Positions 38,736 to 46,906 of a stretch of DNA of 64,000 nt are shown here, in pieces. Position 1 is the stretch's first letter; every line of letters begins with the position of its first letter. Below the pieces are notes generated by a model. That model saw only the letters and a list, made by a program, of their open reading frames with translations, did no database searches and had not been told where the DNA came from. The position numbers and the translations under genes were made by a program. The stretch is from Alphaproteobacteria bacterium. Lineage in GTDB: Bacteria; Pseudomonadota; Alphaproteobacteria; UBA9655. The stretch is taken from assembly GCA_017992885.1 (NCBI GenBank), contig JAGONT010000003.1:1-64000 (forward strand), written 5' to 3'.

Positions 38736-40046
38736 TTATTCTCCTTGTTGATAATCTGTAGCTGATTCCTGATGATTGGCCCTCTGGGCCTTAATGTCCG
38801 AATGAGCCGTTTGGCTACCAATGAAGGTCCCTTCCGTAAAGACAATGTCGACCACTTGACCCGCGGCAATTTGAATGACTGGTTGCAACTGTTCAGCTCG
38901 ATCAATGTAGTACTGGGAGAGACGATCGAGAGCCGTTGAGGCTCCCCCTGCCATACCTGCTGTAAACATATCTCCTACATTAGGAGGAGAAACATGGGCA
39001 CTTCCTGGATAAAAGGGATTCACTTGTGACTGACGACTTTGGGGATTTGCTACGTTACTTAAGCCCGCAAAAACTCCTCCCACAAGACTGCGAGCAAGAA
39101 ACTGGCCATCTTTGGAAGCGACAACTCCCCGAATTCCCGCTTTTCCGTCAGAACCAGCAATGTAGCCTGCCACTTGGGTCTCGATGATTTCTCCTGTTTT
39201 TCTTTCAATGCAGCTCAGTTTTTCAAGACGCGCATAAACACGTTCGGAAGAGAGATCTCCAAAAGCGCTTGCTGTGCAATGACAATCCTTTAAATCGCTT
39301 TGAAAAGACCGGGGTAAAGTCCCCGGATCAATTAATCGCAACAGCATCGGTCGGGGATCAGAAGAAGCATTCATTGAAGCAGCAGCATCTAATCCAGAGA
39401 GAAGAATTGTTTTTGCAAAAGCTCCCGCTGGAATCGTTGTCTCAACAGTTTTAACAGTCTTATGCTTTTGGTTTTCAATAAGACCTAGGGAGAACTTTTG
39501 AATGACTTGTTTTTCTTCTGTGCCTTCAGAATTTTGAGTGAATGAATTATTGTTTTCTCTTTGAATGACGGGAACCGGGTTTTCTAATTGTCTTTCCAGC
39601 TGAGAGATCTTGGTTTCAAGCTCGTGGACGTAAGTATTGTCTGTATTCTGAAGAGGACTTTCTGGAAGCACACCGAATTCATCATTTCTTTTATCTTTCA
39701 CTCCTTCATGAAAAAGGGAGTGAAGGGCTTTCATTTCATCGGAAAGTGCCGCAAGTTTATCTTCTACCCCATTCCGAAAGACTTCGTTTAGATCGACCTT
39801 GCGCGGGATTGTCTCAATGAGAGTAGGAGCAACTTTCTTTTCTTCTGCAATAGTGGGGTTTTTACGAAAGAAGAAGCCAAGAGACATATAAAATGCCCCA
39901 AGCAAAGAAAGAAGAATAACCCCTGCCCAGAAGAATTGTAGTTTGCGAATACCAGAGGGTGAAGTTGGCTTCCACACCCTCTCCCAAGAGGTGGTCTTGA
40001 AAGGAATTTTTTGGCGAATGTCAGTCAATAGATTGTGCAACGACAT
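38736..40046 (-). CDS. traB: Core-complex protein TraB (VirB10 type)
   Basis: 436 aa. One TM helix (about 38-58), a coiled coil (about 85-150), then the TraB/VirB10 beta-barrel domain (IPAGAFAKTILLSGLDA, GDLSSERVYARLEKLSC, VAGYIAGSDGKAGIRGVV, and QVVDIVFTEG near the end). Spans both membranes in the channel core. Overlaps traK by 26 bp. Confidence 0.95.
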   Translation of the reverse strand: MSLHNLLTDIRQKIPFKTTSWERVWKPTSPSGIRKLQFFWAGVILLSLLGAFYMSLGFFFRKNPTIAEEKKVAPTLIETIPRKVDLNEVFRNGVEDKLAALSDEMKALHSLFHEGVKDKRNDEFGVLPESPLQNTDNTYVHELETKISQLERQLENPVPVIQRENNNSFTQNSEGTEEKQVIQKFSLGLIENQKHKTVKTVETTIPAGAFAKTILLSGLDAAASMNASSDPRPMLLRLIDPGTLPRSFQSDLKDCHCTASAFGDLSSERVYARLEKLSCIERKTGEIIETQVAGYIAGSDGKAGIRGVVASKDGQFLARSLVGGVFAGLSNVANPQSRQSQVNPFYPGSAHVSPPNVGDMFTAGMAGGASTALDRLSQYYIDRAEQLQPVIQIAAGQVVDIVFTEGTFIGSQTAHSDIKAQRANHQESATDYQQGE

Positions 40047-40776
40047 AAACGACCGTCCTTTCTTCAGATTTTAATGACTTCTTGGGCATTAAAACGGCAA
40101 CAATGCTGTTTTGGGGCAGACCCAGAGTCTTTATAAATGTGGGTTCAGATAAGGTGAGGGGATCTTTCGTCCTATTTTGGACGTCATAGGTCAGGCCTCG
40201 AAGTTTTTCTCCTTTAAGCTCACGGATAAGAAGAGAAGAAACATTCAGTGTTTCTTCTCTTATTGAGCTATTCTTCAAATCAAGAGGCGCCAGTTTATAT
40301 CCCAGTGGAATGCGTCTCTCCTGACAGGCTTGAAGAAGGCTTTCAACTTCATTTTTGGAAAGAGGAACATGAGAAGGGTTATTTTTTAAGTGTACCTGCT
40401 TTCCCCACAAAGAAGATATCTCCTGTTGATGTCCCTCTTGAGGCAAGAGAATTAAAGCTTCTGGAGTTTTGTTTTTGGGAACCAGGCGGAGGTCTTGAGT
40501 ATGACCTCCTTCTGTTATAATGGTTAGATTGATGGGTTTCAAAGTTTCTTGATCAAGGGGTCTAATAAAAACCTGTCCTTGATTGTCATCTGCTTCCAAC
40601 ACATAGGCACCTGTTAAGCCAATGACATTCAAGATTCTGTCATCTTTAACGGCAATACGAGTGAGCTCTTCTTTAGATATGGAAACTTCAATGACATTTA
40701 AGCCATCAAGAGGCTTGAGAATGGCAGCGTGGGCTGCTGTTCCAAGCAAGAGAAATGGAATAATCTTAAAGTTCAT
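40021..40776 (-). CDS. traK: Core-complex protein TraK (VirB9 type)
   Basis: 251 aa from the ATG at 40776, which has an excellent AGGAGG 8 nt upstream; a longer GTG start at 40797 lies in the traE overlap. Signal peptide (ends AHA), then a secretin-like beta domain (LNVIEVSISKEELTRIAV, VFIRPLDQETLKPINLTI). With TraB and TraV it makes the outer-membrane ring. Confidence 0.93.
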   Translation of the reverse strand: MNFKIIPFLLLGTAAHAAILKPLDGLNVIEVSISKEELTRIAVKDDRILNVIGLTGAYVLEADDNQGQVFIRPLDQETLKPINLTIITEGGHTQDLRLVPKNKTPEALILLPQEGHQQEISSLWGKQVHLKNNPSHVPLSKNEVESLLQACQERRIPLGYKLAPLDLKNSSIREETLNVSSLLIRELKGEKLRGLTYDVQNRTKDPLTLSEPTFIKTLGLPQNSIVAVLMPKKSLKSEERTVVYVVAQSID

Positions 40777-41326
40777 GGGGTTTTCCTCCTGTGGCACGTT
40801 CTAAAAGAAGTCCGTTTCCTCTTAAGCTGAACTTAAGAGAAAGGGTCTCTTGGGAATCACGAATATGTTTTCCTGCGACAAAGCTTGTTAATGTGCCCTT
40901 GATGTCAACATCCAGGGTTTGAGGATGAGCGGTGACTTCCGTGGGCTTAAAGGAGGTTGAGAGCTGAAATTTGGTATATTCCTCCCCATCCTCCATCAGC
41001 TGTTTCTTGAGGGAACCGTAAGCTTCAGGGGTGGCATACTTTAAAAGAGTTTCATGGTTATAAGAAAAGCTTGCCGGAGAGAGATCTAAAAGCAATTTCG
41101 CCATGTAAAGGCCCATTTCTTCTAAATATTCTTGAGAAACCTCTCCTGCCTGTACCCAAAGGGTTTTCTTGATATGGGGAGGCACAAGAATAATCCGCTC
41201 ACTTTTACTCAAGTACCCCACACTTAAAATCACATTGCTGAAAGCTAAAACGCCCACAACAACAAGAAGACCATTACGTTGGGAAAGAAGCTTTGTGATA
41301 TTTTGCTGAAGATAATCAATCCTCAT
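40766..41326 (-). CDS. traE: Conjugal transfer protein TraE (VirB8-like)
   Basis: 186 aa. N-terminal TM (about 18-38) then the TraE domain (LVPPHIKKTLWVQ, YLEEMGLYMAKLLLDLSPASF, ATPEAYGSLKKQL). Inner-membrane scaffold, part of pilus assembly. Overlaps traL by 4 bp. Confidence 0.93.
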   Translation of the reverse strand: MRIDYLQQNITKLLSQRNGLLVVVGVLAFSNVILSVGYLSKSERIILVPPHIKKTLWVQAGEVSQEYLEEMGLYMAKLLLDLSPASFSYNHETLLKYATPEAYGSLKKQLMEDGEEYTKFQLSTSFKPTEVTAHPQTLDVDIKGTLTSFVAGKHIRDSQETLSLKFSLRGNGLLLERATGGKPHEL

Positions 41327-41613
41327 CCGATGTACTCTCGTACATGGGAAGGCACATAGATTTTAAAGGATCTACGAGAGGTCGGAAGATGCCAGTATAA
41401 GGCATGAATGAGGGTCGCTCCTTCATTGCGTTTCTTGATGGCTCGATAAATTGATAAAAGACAAATTCCCAGAGTGATCCCTGTAATGATGTAGCCCATA
41501 AAGAAACCTAAGACAGTGGGGCCCATAAGAGCTAAAGCTTCATCCTTATTGACCCCCAAGAATCGAAGAGGTTGATCTAAACGATTAAGGAGATAGTTTT
41601 CATTACGATCCAT
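41323..41613 (-). CDS. traL: Conjugal transfer protein TraL
   Basis: 96 aa from the ATG at 41613 (AAGGAG 8 nt upstream), 13 bp after the traA stop. A longer frame to 41700 would overlap traA and is rejected. TraL signature NRLDQPLRFLGVNKDEA with one or two TM helices (about 20-50). Inner-membrane assembly protein, VirB3-like. Confidence 0.9.
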   Translation of the reverse strand: MDRNENYLLNRLDQPLRFLGVNKDEALALMGPTVLGFFMGYIITGITLGICLLSIYRAIKKRNEGATLIHALYWHLPTSRRSFKIYVPSHVREYIG

Positions 41614-41626
41614 AAAACTATCTCCT

Positions 41627-41938
41627 TCACACGCAAACAGCAAAGACGGCGTCAATCCAGGTTTTAGCAAAGCCGTATAAAACGCCTGAACTAATGCCAA
41701 TTCCCAAAGGAATGAGACTTGATTTCATGAAAGCAAAAACGACAGAAGCGGCAATTCCTATCCCCATAATGACATTCATGATATTGCCACTTAAAAGAGT
41801 ATTGAGTCTCAGTGTACTGGGGGTCATCTCTCCGTTTGGGACAACCGCAAAAGCTTCTGTTGGGCTAAGAACAAAGGCAGCAATCACAAAAAGAGCAAGG
41901 AGGGCCGTCGAATTATAGGTTGATTGAGAGTGTTTCAT
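41627..41938 (-). CDS. traA: TraA-like pilin precursor
   Basis: 103 aa. A long leader (1-31, ends EAFA) and two TM helices in the mature part (about 50-75 and 78-98) fit a propilin of the TraA/VirB2 type. Its place just before traL matches F gene order. A ribosome site AGGAG precedes the start. A TraQ chaperone or TraX acetylase was not found. Confidence 0.85.
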   Translation of the reverse strand: MKHSQSTYNSTALLALFVIAAFVLSPTEAFAVVPNGEMTPSTLRLNTLLSGNIMNVIMGIGIAASVVFAFMKSSLIPLGIGISSGVLYGFAKTWIDAVFAVCV

Positions 41939-41954
41939 TTGTTTTTCTCCTATT

Positions 41955-42470
41955 TTAATGAGCGTCTTTGGAAGTCATGCCCTCATCCTTAAGAAGGCAG
42001 ACGCGAAGATTGGATCGAGGTTGTTCAGAAATTTCTAAAGAATCAAAAAGAGGCCGCTGCAAATCTGTTGAATGAGAACCCTGTGAGTCCTTTTCTTTAA
42101 GCAAAGAGGCTTTCTTTTGCTCAGGAGAATAAGGAGAACGAAGATATTGAAGCCTTCCCTCGTTTCCTGAAACAACAACATAAGATGTGAGACGAGATTG
42201 GCCGTACGTGTCTATCCAGTGTTGGTAGGTAAGTTTGCCTTCTACATAGATGGAATCACCCTTTTTCAAAATACCTTTGATCCACTTCACCGTCGATTCT
42301 CGAAAGACGATAATACGGTGCCATTCCGTACATGTTTGCCATTCACCAAATTCATCTCTCCAAGATGTGCTTGTCGCGAGAGAAAAGGTTGCGATTTCTC
42401 TTCCGTCTTGGGTGAGATCAATTCTAGGGTTACGACCCATGTTTCCTTGTAAAATGACTTTATTCAACAT
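41955..42470 (-). CDS. ssb: Single-stranded DNA-binding protein
   Basis: 171 aa. The OB-fold domain (about 1-110) is typical: MLNKVILQGNMGRNP, IATFSLATSTSW, TEWHRIIVF, GDSIYVEGKLTY. The C-terminal tail is polar, but the acidic last motif (DDIPF type) is absent (ends MTSKDAH), which may reduce interaction with partner proteins. Many conjugative plasmids carry ssb to protect transferred single strands. It overlaps the preceding gene by 11 bp and has AAGGAG before its ATG. Confidence 0.92.
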   Translation of the reverse strand: MLNKVILQGNMGRNPRIDLTQDGREIATFSLATSTSWRDEFGEWQTCTEWHRIIVFRESTVKWIKGILKKGDSIYVEGKLTYQHWIDTYGQSRLTSYVVVSGNEGRLQYLRSPYSPEQKKASLLKEKDSQGSHSTDLQRPLFDSLEISEQPRSNLRVCLLKDEGMTSKDAH

Positions 42471-43929
42471 AGGGTTCTCCTTGTGTGATGATTATAGGGT
42501 TTGAATCATTCTTGAGAGCAGATGAACAAGAGAGGAAAATATCCTTTCTCAGTTGTGTTCTGATGTTCCGAGCTTGCGGAAAGGATCTTTGAGCAATGGT
42601 GAGGAGTGGTAAGCGCAAGTCGTTAATACGACTTAAAACTTTGAGATCTTCGCTCTCAATCCACACAAGCCTTCCATCAAACTCCCGAAAATTAGCATTG
42701 GTAATTTCCTTGAGGGCAACCAAAGACACAGGAGTTTTTTGTTGATTCCAGCAACTCAGCTGCGTGCACCAATCTTGCCAAATGGGATCTTGAATGGAAG
42801 CTAAAGTCTTCGCTCTTTCTTGATTTCGATTGCTTTTGATTCCTTCTGATTTTTTGAGTTGAAGACCCTCAGGATTATCAAAGTTTCCTGCCATTACTTT
42901 AAGAACATTGCCTTCCGAGAGAACCCAATCAAGAGTGACGTGCCACCTTCGGCCCCCCTCCCCCATCAAAAAAGAAGAGGCTTTGATTCGTTCACAGAAT
43001 CGTTCCCATTGCTGCACATCGTTTTGAAAATGAAGAGAAAGAAGAGAACAGAGCTGGCGTTTACGAATTTCAGTCAGTTGAAGAGATTCCTGACACACGT
43101 GCTTTTTCCAGATTTCAAAAAATTGATCGAAATGCTCTCTTTCTTTCGTTCTCTGCGCGAGCTCTTTATTCCTATTCTCAGTATAGGCATCTGAGGACAA
43201 ATTTTTTTCACTCGAAGAAAAGGTATTTGTATCCAGCCCACAATTTTTTGAGGCTGCATGCAAAGTTTTTTCCCTCGAATACAAAGGCATTTCAGGGGTA
43301 TTTTCATTCGATTGGAAGTTTCTTGAGTCCCAAAATTCCTCACTTGTGCAGGAAGACTCTAAAGAAGTCTCTCTAAAATTCTCGTTCGAAGGCAAAAAGT
43401 TTTCATTCAAGTTTTCCTCATTCAAAGAAAGTGCTTTTGAAAACTCATGTTGACGAGTTTTTGTTCCTAAAGAAGAAGAAAAAATGCCTCTATAAACCTC
43501 AGGAAGCGTATGTCCAATGGTATGGAGACCTTTTTGAAGCTTTCTTAGATTCACTCGGTACTGAGTAGTATCCTTCCATTTATCAGTGGAATTCACTCGC
43601 TTCTCAACCCATCCTTGCTCAAGCAGCAATTTTAAATACTTTTGTATTGATGGAGGAGAGACTTTGAGCATCGTTTCTTCGCTAAGCTCCTGGGCTGTTT
43701 TATAGATCCACCCCTGACGAGGGGAAATGTTACACTCAGGCTTAAAGCTTCGCTCCTCTTCTAGGAAAAGATCAAAATCTTTGACCCGTTGAGTCCAATA
43801 CAAGAGTTGACCCAACACAACGGCACTGCAATGATCTCCTGTGAGGTCCACAAACTCTCGACGAATGATAGGATCAGGGACAGAAGTTCTCTTCCAGAAT
43901 TTATCTTTATCACCTATAAGATTTGTCAT
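42460..43929 (-). CDS. Phage/plasmid-type replication protein (winged-helix, replisome-organiser-like)
   Basis: 489 aa. The N-terminal part (about 1-135) is a winged-helix region (TGDHCSAVVLGQLLYWTQRV, SPPSIQKYLKLLLEQGWVEKR). The C-terminal part contains ASSFLMGEGGRRWHVTLDWVL followed by NVLKVMAGNFDN, the hallmark of phage replication proteins. A low-complexity, Ser/Asn/Glu-rich linker (about 190-280) separates them. It shares this C-terminal module with the protein at 54446-55837. Role in replication initiation or helicase loading is inferred. It sits between an unknown gene and ssb in the tra leader; ATGA overlap with the gene upstream. Confidence 0.65.
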   Translation of the reverse strand: MTNLIGDKDKFWKRTSVPDPIIRREFVDLTGDHCSAVVLGQLLYWTQRVKDFDLFLEEERSFKPECNISPRQGWIYKTAQELSEETMLKVSPPSIQKYLKLLLEQGWVEKRVNSTDKWKDTTQYRVNLRKLQKGLHTIGHTLPEVYRGIFSSSLGTKTRQHEFSKALSLNEENLNENFLPSNENFRETSLESSCTSEEFWDSRNFQSNENTPEMPLYSREKTLHAASKNCGLDTNTFSSSEKNLSSDAYTENRNKELAQRTKEREHFDQFFEIWKKHVCQESLQLTEIRKRQLCSLLSLHFQNDVQQWERFCERIKASSFLMGEGGRRWHVTLDWVLSEGNVLKVMAGNFDNPEGLQLKKSEGIKSNRNQERAKTLASIQDPIWQDWCTQLSCWNQQKTPVSLVALKEITNANFREFDGRLVWIESEDLKVLSRINDLRLPLLTIAQRSFPQARNIRTQLRKDIFLSCSSALKNDSNPIIITQGEPYVE

Positions 43930-44510
43930 CGACCCTCCCTCCCCAATTGGTTCAGGTTCGTCATGGTGAGCTTGCGAACTCTTCGCCTATCAGAGTTCAA
44001 GCCCAATATTCCGTGAAAATTGCCATCAATTGCGTCTTTTTGGTGAATTTCTAAAAGGTAAGTCCAACGTCCGTAGATCTTTTCCTTAAAAGAAGCCATA
44101 GGGTGTAAAGAGAGAATGAAAAACTTAGCATTCTTCTTTCTGCCAAACTTCATGAATCTCTTAAGAAGATTTTGATAAAAGGCCTGACAAAGCTCCAGCT
44201 CATCTAGTGTGGAAAACGGTTCACTTTGGTCTAAGGAAAGACAAAGATTGGCCACCCATATTTTTCGACCACTGGCATGAAGAGTTGAAACAATCTTTCC
44301 GATTTTGTCATGAAGATCACCTAGCTTCCTTTTATAAAGAAGGGCGCCTCCATAAACGTCATGACTTTCATCTTCAGCAATGATGAAGGTGGTTCTGGCT
44401 TTCTCTTCTAAAGTAAGTTCAAAGTTATGGTAAAGCTTAAAGAGGTCCAACAAGGCTTCAATTCTGGACTTATGAAGACAATGATCTTTTGGTTCTATAA
44501 TTTTAAGCAT
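43926..44510 (-). CDS. Unknown protein of the tra leader region
   Basis: 194 aa, not recognised. Soluble, with a mixed fold (TTFIIAEDESHDVYGGALLYKR, KIWVANLCLSLDQ, FILSLHPM) that hints at a GNAT- or autoinducer-synthase-like core, but no CoA motif is visible. It is cotranscribed with the replication-type gene (4-bp overlap) and is separated by the hairpin-rich 44511-44714 gap from the HTH gene. Confidence 0.55.
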   Translation of the reverse strand: MLKIIEPKDHCLHKSRIEALLDLFKLYHNFELTLEEKARTTFIIAEDESHDVYGGALLYKRKLGDLHDKIGKIVSTLHASGRKIWVANLCLSLDQSEPFSTLDELELCQAFYQNLLKRFMKFGRKKNAKFFILSLHPMASFKEKIYGRWTYLLEIHQKDAIDGNFHGILGLNSDRRRVRKLTMTNLNQLGREGR

Positions 44511-44583
44511 AAGAATTCCTTTGCTTGTGTATAGGGCTAAGAGTTGAACCCAGCAAAAGTAGCTTATGCAAAGAAGAAGGATG

Positions 44584-44712
44584 CTTAGAGCATTCTAAGG
44601 CTTGTACTCAAGAGGAGCTTGAGTGTACACTTCCTAACATATAGGACTTTGCTTTGGTCCTGTACGCATGGGCACCTGTGAGCGTCGTCGAAAACTTTCA
44701 CGGGTGCTTTTA
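44584..44712. other. Four consecutive stem-loops in the tra leader
   Basis: Stem 1: CTTAGA 44584-44589 / TCTAAG 44594-44599. Stem 2: TGTAC TCAAG 44603-44612 with CTTGA gt GTACA 44618-44629. Stem 3: AGGAC 44643-44647 / GTCCT 44657-44661. Stem 4: GCACC-t-GTGA 44672-44681 / TCAC-g-GGTGC 44698-44707, followed by TTTT on the plus strand. They might be an antisense or structured RNA, a leader regulator or an oriT-like region; no family recognised. Confidence 0.5.
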
Positions 44713-44714
44713 TG

Positions 44715-44981
44715 TTATTCTAGAGTTATCCCACTATTGTTCTCCCTTTTTATTTGTTGTTGCGAAGCTAACGGATAACCTGTGCAGGCTGTATCCTGTC
44801 GTAGCTTTTGTCGTTCAAAGATCATAACATCCTCCAGACGATATAAAATATGCTTACCCAGTCTAATATACTGGGGACCTTTTCCATTCCATCTCCACTG
44901 GCTTAGTGTCGCGAGAGGAAGCTGCCAACGAGTAGCTAAGGCCTCTGGGGTCAACAAATAGTCTTTCGTTATATCTATCAT
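44715..44981 (-). CDS. Small HTH DNA-binding protein (AlpA/HTH_17 type)
   Basis: 88 aa from the ATG at 44981 (AAGGAGAAGG just upstream). A longer frame to 45086 is excluded because the predicted promoter -10 and -35 boxes lie inside it. The MerR/HTH_17 core is LLTPEALATRWQLPLATLSQWRWNG...YIRLGKHILYRLEDV. Such proteins act as excisionases or regulators. First gene after the tra promoter, so a likely autoregulator or regulator of the operon. Confidence 0.8.
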   Translation of the reverse strand: MIDITKDYLLTPEALATRWQLPLATLSQWRWNGKGPQYIRLGKHILYRLEDVMIFERQKLRQDTACTGYPLASQQQIKRENNSGITLE

Positions 44982-45054
44982 GTTCCTTCTCCTTGTCTGG
45001 AGCTTGTTTCTGGAAGACGCCGAGAACCATAAGTGCTCCTCAACAATTGCTTGT
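44982..45054 (-). promoter_or_regulatory. 5' leader of the tra operon with ribosome binding site
   Basis: About 65 nt between the predicted transcription start near 45048 and the HTH gene ATG; AAGGAG sits 7 to 12 nt upstream of it. Confidence 0.45.
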
Positions 45055-45083
45055 ATTAAACTCTTTTTAAAATTACATGTCAA
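45055..45083 (-). promoter_or_regulatory. Predicted main promoter of the tra operon
   Basis: On the minus strand: TTGACA (complement of 45078-45083), 17-nt spacer, TTTAAT (complement of 45055-45060). The -35 is perfect and the -10 is 5 of 6. It faces the leftward operon that begins with the HTH gene and ends with traD. Confidence 0.7.
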
Positions 45084-45130
45084 CAAAGATTTTCAAAAAA
45101 ACAAATAACATTCAAGTAGTTATGTAGAAT

Positions 45131-45190
45131 GAATGAGAAGTATTGAGAACGAATGAGAATGAATGAGAAGCAATGAGACGGAACGAGAAG
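45131..45190. repeat. Six tandem 10-bp repeats (GAATGAGAAG) upstream of the tra promoter
   Basis: Exactly six contiguous 10-mers: 45131, 45141, 45151, 45161, 45171 and 45181, each matching GAATGAGAAG at 6 or more positions; GAGA is kept in all. The array begins 47 bp upstream of the -35 box. One repeat per helical turn is ideal for cooperative protein binding; operator, iteron or oriT accessory sites are possible. Confidence 0.7.
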
Positions 45191-45679
45191 TTTCAAACCC
45201 TCAGATAAAACGAAAAAAACAGGCAAAAAAAATCAAAGGGTCTTTAAAAATAACTTTTCTCTAATGGGATGAGAGGTTTTATCCCTTTTTACAGATCTTC
45301 TCCCGAAGAAAATGAGTAAAAAGGATGAGCTACTTGCAGGCGTTGTTAGCTGGACATTTGAAGCAGAATTTTATTTATCTATTCAACAAAAGATAATGGT
45401 TTTAGAAATTATGTTTCCCTAAATATTTTCCATCCAAATAATTGTTAATTCATTATTTTTATCAAGTAATTCGTTAAAAAAATTAAATCTAGGACTACCT
45501 TTAAGGCAAGGCACTAAAATATACTCAGAAATAAGTTCGAAAAATTGACCTCAAAAAGCAGCTAGCACACTGTAAATGTTATTTGCTTCTGATTTTATTT
45601 GTTGAAATAAGCTAAAATTTTAAAGTTCTTGTGAATTTTTTGCTTGCTCTTTAGGAAAAAGACTTTAAAATTAAAGCAT
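45191..45679. other. Intergenic AT-rich region
   Basis: No gene supported. A stem GGGAT (45266-45270) / ATCCC (45281-45285) followed by TTTTT looks like a plus-strand terminator, but no plus-strand gene precedes it, so its role is unclear. Confidence 0.4.
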
Positions 45680-45724
45680 CCTCTCAATGGGAGAGGTCGT
45701 GGAACAAAGGCGCACCAAACGCCT
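45680..45724 (+). other. Two small hairpins before a short ORF
   Basis: CCTCTC-aatgg-GAGAGG (45680-45696) and AGGCG-caccaaa-CGCCT (45708-45724), 38 bp before the ORF start at 45762. They could affect translation or stability. Confidence 0.3.
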
Positions 45725-45761
45725 CTGCCCCACTAACCAAGGCCAACAGACGAGGTTGACG

Positions 45762-45953
45762 ATGGCTAATGAAAGACTAGCTCAACTTGAGCAGATATCT
45801 CAACTAATAATTTTTCAAATTAAGAACGTTAGTAAGCTCATTGGAAAAGCGTGGTATGATCTAGAAATAGCTCGAGCAGATCTAAGAGAGCTTATAGAGG
45901 TCTATGAAAAATGGGAAGAAGAGATAGAGCTTAATCCCGAGTTGCAAGATTAA
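45762..45953 (+). CDS. Small soluble helical protein, unknown
   Basis: 63 aa from an ATG with GAGG 7 nt upstream (MANERLAQLEQISQL). A longer frame from 45687 lacks a ribosome site and its extra 25 residues look uncoded. All-helical and charged; no family recognised. No neighbour in an operon. Confidence 0.4.
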   Translation: MANERLAQLEQISQLIIFQIKNVSKLIGKAWYDLEIARADLRELIEVYEKWEEEIELNPELQD

Positions 45954-46545
45954 AAGTGGCTCCCCTCTTCTTCATCCTTACCTTTTTAAGACCTTACTGA
46001 TTTATGCTTGCTGTAAGTCAAGCTTAAGGAATTTTTGAGAGTAAAGCTGAAGAAGAGTTTTCAGTAAGTAGTATGAATGATAATAACAGTAAAATGGATT
46101 ACAAAATTGTGATCCTTTCACTGCTTTTTATTAAGATATCAAGAACAAATAAAATTAAAATGGTTAATCAATTAATTTTAAGTCAGAACAAAAACTCTTA
46201 ATAACGAGATCATAGATTCTTTCAAAGGGAGTGTTTTTTAAGTAGTGAGTCAAGCACCTACAGGAAAAATACATCGTTTATCAGGCAAGTTTTCTCATAA
46301 TGCCTCAAAGATTTATAAAGGGTTTCAAATTGAAGGAAAAAATCATGTTCAAAAAGTTAGCGTATCATTATGAACTGTATAAATAGACCAAAGTACTTTT
46401 AACACCTTCTAACAACTAACATCACATTTTGCGACACCCCCCTCCCCTGCCCTCTTTCATTTTCAACAAACTGTAGCAAGATTAAATTTCCTCATGTAGA
46501 GGAGTCATTTTTTATATTTTTAAGCTTGAAACCTCATCTTTAAGC
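45954..46545. other. Intergenic region, no gene
   Basis: 592 bp; no supported coding frame or clear repeat. Confidence 0.4.
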
Positions 46546-46805
46546 AAAATTAAACCTGATTACCAACTATACTCAGCCTCATTTCGAAGTTTCGTGGCAT
46601 GGCTAAGGAGCTGCTTTCCAGGACAAAACTTCATAAGATGTCATAGCCTCGGTACCTTTTCTTCAAAATTTTCTTAATAAGACCCCCGCCTAAAAATGCA
46701 TGGAGCCGCTTCGATAACAAATAATTACTTGAATATAAAGGTAAAATTTGATATTTTTATCCCTCTGAAATGAAGCTGAGTATAGTTGGTAATCAGAAAA
46801 TTAAA
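46546..46805. mobile_element. MITE-like element with inverted ends and a flanking direct repeat
   Basis: The 29-bp inverted ends (46556-46584 and 46768-46796; core CTGATTACCAACTATACTCA) differ at one position and enclose 183 bp with no gene. AAAATTAAA flanks both sides (46546-46554 and 46797-46805), a candidate 9-bp target duplication, with one extra base at 46555. The duplication is A/T-only, so chance is possible. Carries no transposase, so it would need one in trans. Confidence 0.65.
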
Positions 46806-46906
46806 TAGGTAAGTTTTACCATTTGCACATATCTACTATGGCTGATGGCTTAAATTTTAAACCAAGCCTATAATAAAAAAACATGATCATAAAAGCCTTA
46901 TAATTT

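Noticed and set aside
45266-45290. Terminator-like hairpin
   Set aside because: It points along the plus strand, where no gene precedes it, so I do not call a terminator.
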